Source: Bin5 sp009843665
GTDB lineage: Bacteria > Chloroflexota > Anaerolineae > Caldilineales > Caldilineaceae
Direction of reading: 5' to 3'
DNA length: 64,000 bases
Assembly (NCBI GenBank): GCA_965220285.1
Contig: OZ244818.1
Coordinates: 5,394,001-5,458,000 of the forward strand
This document shows positions 62,063-64,000 of the stretch, piece by piece. Both the position numbers and the translations under genes were made by a program. The notes under the pieces were generated by a model. The model was not told where the DNA came from and did no database searches. It worked only from the letters and a program-made list of their open reading frames with translations. Within the stretch, counting starts at the first letter, position 1. Each line of letters starts with the position of its first letter.

Positions 62063-63481
62063 ATGATCCAGTTTGCCCTGCCATCCTTTCTGTTCAGCCT
62101 GCTCCTCCTGGCCATAGTCTCCAGCTACATCCTGCGCCGCTGGGAACGCGGTATCTCTCTAGCAATTGGCGCAATGTTGATCGTTGTTGGTGTGTCACTG
62201 TGGCAGTTTCCGATTGACGCGCCGCTGCTAACTCTTCCACTCTTTCCTGTGGAACTCGATTTGCGCGCAGGGATATGGCAGTATGGTTTCCGCCTCCAGC
62301 TGACCCAGACCAATGAGCCGATAGTTGTAATTGTCCTCCTTCTGCTGGGATCGGGGATGCTGTTGACGGCCGCGGCGAGTCAAGGGAGGGTATTCCCGCC
62401 GTCAATGTTGCTGGTGGGAGCAGGCTATATTGGTATGGCGTTGATGGTGGATGCGCCGATTTCGCCCGTGTTTCTCGCGCCGGCTTTTTTGGCGATTCTG
62501 ATGACAGTAAGTGTCTTCCCCCTTCAAGTAGGCTTCGACGGTGAGGCGTTGAACTCCTTGCGGGCGATACTGCCGCCAATACTGGCCACTCCGTTCGTGT
62601 TGCTTGCGGCGTGGAACATGGAGCAACTGCCCCTCAATCCACAAGATATCCGTCTGGCAGCAGGAGGCGCGCAGCTTCTTGGCGTGGGGCTACTCATTCT
62701 CCTGGCGCCGGTGCCGTTGCATAGCGGCCAGCCGCAGTTGGGAGAGTCTTCACCACCGATAGCGATGGCCCTGACGATTCTCCTGTACCAAACGGTGGCC
62801 CTCTATCTCTATTTTCTTGCCACTGCGAATTTCCCTTTGTTGTTGAACAGTACCGCCCTCAACGTGTGGTTGACCTCAACGGCGACGATCACATTGTTAT
62901 GGGGTGGGTTGGCGGCGGCAGCGGCAAGCCACCCGGGCCGTTTACTTGGCTATGCCATGCTTCACGATTGGGGACTGATACTCTTACTGCTGGCTGGATC
63001 AGACGAGGGAAGCCTGCCGTTGGTTATTTCGCTGTTTGCATTGCGCATATTGAGCGCAATGAGCGCATCTGCCGGTCTGTCGCAGATCAGGCAGGCGGCA
63101 GGCAGCCTGGATGCTGAAAGCCTTCACGGGATTGGGGCCCGGCTTCCCTGGAGCACAGCGGCCTTTCTGCTGGGTAGCCTGGGACTGGCCGGGTTCCCCT
63201 TGACAGCGGGGTTTTCCGGACACTGGTCGGCAATACAGGCGCTGGCGGAAGGTGATTGGCGATTCGCGGCAATCGTGCTGATCGCAAGCGTTAGTGTAAT
63301 ATTCGGTTTCGTGCGCATGGTCGGCATTTTTTTTGGGCGACTTGCCTACCCGCAGTTGCCGCGCGAGAGGCCGTTAGGTGTAGTCTTCTCATTGATGGCG
63401 ATTCTTCTGGTCACCGGCATGGCCATCGCGCCTCAGCTATTCGAAGGACCGCTTGTCAGGACTCTGCTCGCATTTGATTGA
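62063..63481 (+). CDS. Complex-I/Mrp antiporter-like membrane protein 2 (NuoM/N family)
   Basis: The 472-residue protein has about 13 helices with TTNEPIVVIVLLLLGSG near the start, LAPVPLHSGQPQLGESSPPIAMALTILLYQTVALYLYFL in the middle (the position of PFHxWLPDAHxxAP in NuoM/N, with His retained), and LGLAGFPLTAGFSGHWSAIQALAEGD at the end (GxPxxxGFxxK-type, with His for Lys). As in the first copy the canonical Lys residues are altered. No NuoA-K or hydrogenase gene is nearby. Whether it pumps protons is uncertain. The ATG at 62063 lacks a Shine-Dalgarno. Confidence 0.78.
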   Translation: MIQFALPSFLFSLLLLAIVSSYILRRWERGISLAIGAMLIVVGVSLWQFPIDAPLLTLPLFPVELDLRAGIWQYGFRLQLTQTNEPIVVIVLLLLGSGMLLTAAASQGRVFPPSMLLVGAGYIGMALMVDAPISPVFLAPAFLAILMTVSVFPLQVGFDGEALNSLRAILPPILATPFVLLAAWNMEQLPLNPQDIRLAAGGAQLLGVGLLILLAPVPLHSGQPQLGESSPPIAMALTILLYQTVALYLYFLATANFPLLLNSTALNVWLTSTATITLLWGGLAAAAASHPGRLLGYAMLHDWGLILLLLAGSDEGSLPLVISLFALRILSAMSASAGLSQIRQAAGSLDAESLHGIGARLPWSTAAFLLGSLGLAGFPLTAGFSGHWSAIQALAEGDWRFAAIVLIASVSVIFGFVRMVGIFFGRLAYPQLPRERPLGVVFSLMAILLVTGMAIAPQLFEGPLVRTLLAFD

Positions 63482-63653
63482 CCAGAGACTGTCAGAATCT
63501 TCCCAACGCTCACTTGATAGAGATTGATAGTCAGCCCCTGCTAAGGTAACTATTGCGGGTGCCGGGCAAACGTCCGGCAGTTTGCGCCTGTCAACTAGCG
63601 GGTCATAGAGAGCGTCTTGCCGTTTCCGCACCGCTATTTTGAGGAGGCCAATC

Positions 63654-64000
63654 ATCGCTGGCAGCACGGAAGGCCGTTCATCCAGAATTGAGGGTTTTTA
63701 CAGGCGAAGCCTGGAAGACAGGATAGGCATCATTTCTGAGTGGGCGGGACTGACTTGTGAAGAAACAGCAGTACTAGCCGAAAGTATTGGCGCGGAGCAG
63801 GCCGACAAGATGGTCGAAAACGTCGTCGGGCGCTTTTCCATGCCACTGGGGATAGGCGCGAACTTTCTCATTGACGGGCGAGATTACCTCATACCGATGG
63901 CGGTGGAGGAGCCGTCGGTCGTGGCAGGTGCCAGTTCGGCCGCACTTCTGGCTCGTGCAGGGGGAGGATTCAAGACGGGCTGCACGGATCCGATAATGAT
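63654..64000 (+). CDS. mvaA: Hydroxymethylglutaryl-CoA reductase, class II, N-terminal part (3' end outside window)
   Basis: The frame reads SSRIEGFYRRSLEDRIGIIS, then QADKMVENVVGRFSMPLGIGANFLIDGRDYLIPMAVEEPSVVAGAS, the classic start of class II HMG-CoA reductases; ENVVGRFSMPLGIG and EEPSVVA with the catalytic Glu are diagnostic. It interconverts HMG-CoA and mevalonate. No ATG or GTG precedes the domain. A perfect AGGAGG is six bases before an ATC codon at 63654, which gives the N-terminus (M)AGSTEGRSSRIEG, so an ATC start is likely; a TTG at 63639 is in frame but lies across the Shine-Dalgarno. Mevalonate-pathway use is known in Chloroflexota. Confidence 0.9.
   Translation, partial: MAGSTEGRSSRIEGFYRRSLEDRIGIISEWAGLTCEETAVLAESIGAEQADKMVENVVGRFSMPLGIGANFLIDGRDYLIPMAVEEPSVVAGASSAALLARAGGGFKTGCTDPIM

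Overview
The window is GC-rich and gene-dense and carries no rRNA, tRNA, CRISPR array, transposase or phage gene that I could find. The gene content (bifunctional rhamnulose-phosphate aldolase/SDR, lipoprotein and Tat-lipoprotein solute-binding proteins, many phytanoyl-CoA-dioxygenase-like proteins, a BKACE enzyme, class II HMG-CoA reductase, DUF2277, and a SNF2 helicase with a SWIM partner) points to a heterotrophic Chloroflexota bacterium, perhaps of the Caldilinea/Anaerolinea side. That placement is an inference from gene families, not from a marker gene.

Layout. 1-6 kb: end of an FtsX/MacB-type permease, an orphan Phd/YefM antitoxin, two split-barrel (PPOX-like) flavin/F420 proteins, DUF2277, and formate-tetrahydrofolate ligase. 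6-11 kb: a very large SNF2 helicase and a SWIM zinc-finger partner. 11-17 kb: a DRL-like NAD(P) oxidoreductase with a SAF domain, an aldo/keto reductase overlapping a GNAT protein, DUF169, and the rhamnose bifunctional enzyme. 17.5-20.5 kb: an HlyD-like adaptor and an SH3-repeat envelope protein, each with its own signals. 21-26.7 kb: a well-bounded operon (good sigma-70 promoter at the front, strong intrinsic terminator at the end) for a Tat-exported sugar-binding lipoprotein, two LplB/LplC-type permeases and a GH4 glycosidase, the same set as Bacillus lplABCD. 26.7-31.7 kb: an enolase-superfamily acid-sugar dehydratase-like protein, an SDR and a 935-residue probable DUF5695 protein. 33-43.5 kb: a complete Dpp/Opp-type ABC importer (binding protein, two permeases, two ATPases) followed directly by a BKACE enzyme, a xylose-isomerase-like TIM barrel, a zinc alcohol dehydrogenase and an amidohydrolase. 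43.6-50 kb: a conserved-looking small protein, three phytanoyl-CoA-dioxygenase-like proteins, a ThDP enzyme, an NHL beta-propeller and an ABM monooxygenase. 50-58 kb: an overlapping minus-strand group (unknown protein, NUDIX, GNAT-like, alpha/beta hydrolase), RNase D, FtsH and a fourth phytanoyl-CoA-dioxygenase-like protein. 59-64 kb: two complex-I-type antiporter-like membrane proteins around an unknown membrane protein, then the start of a class II HMG-CoA reductase.

How it fits together. The middle 30 kb looks like a catabolic island. The lpl-like operon with GH4, the acid-sugar dehydratase-like enzyme, the SDRs and the rhamnose aldolase fit uptake and breakdown of uronate/rhamnose oligosaccharides such as rhamnogalacturonan fragments. 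The Dpp-type operon with BKACE, epimerase, dehydrogenase, hydrolase, dioxygenases and ThDP enzyme looks like a second uptake-and-degradation pathway whose substrate cannot be read from the sequence; it is my best candidate for an undescribed pathway.

Three intergenic regions carry copies of one GC-rich double-hairpin repeat (about 2.1, 32.6 and 58.9 kb), two of them within a longer 220-250 bp shared element. Several starts look unusual: two genes appear to start at ATC or ATT behind good Shine-Dalgarno sequences, and two have a -10 box so close to ATG that the message would be leaderless.
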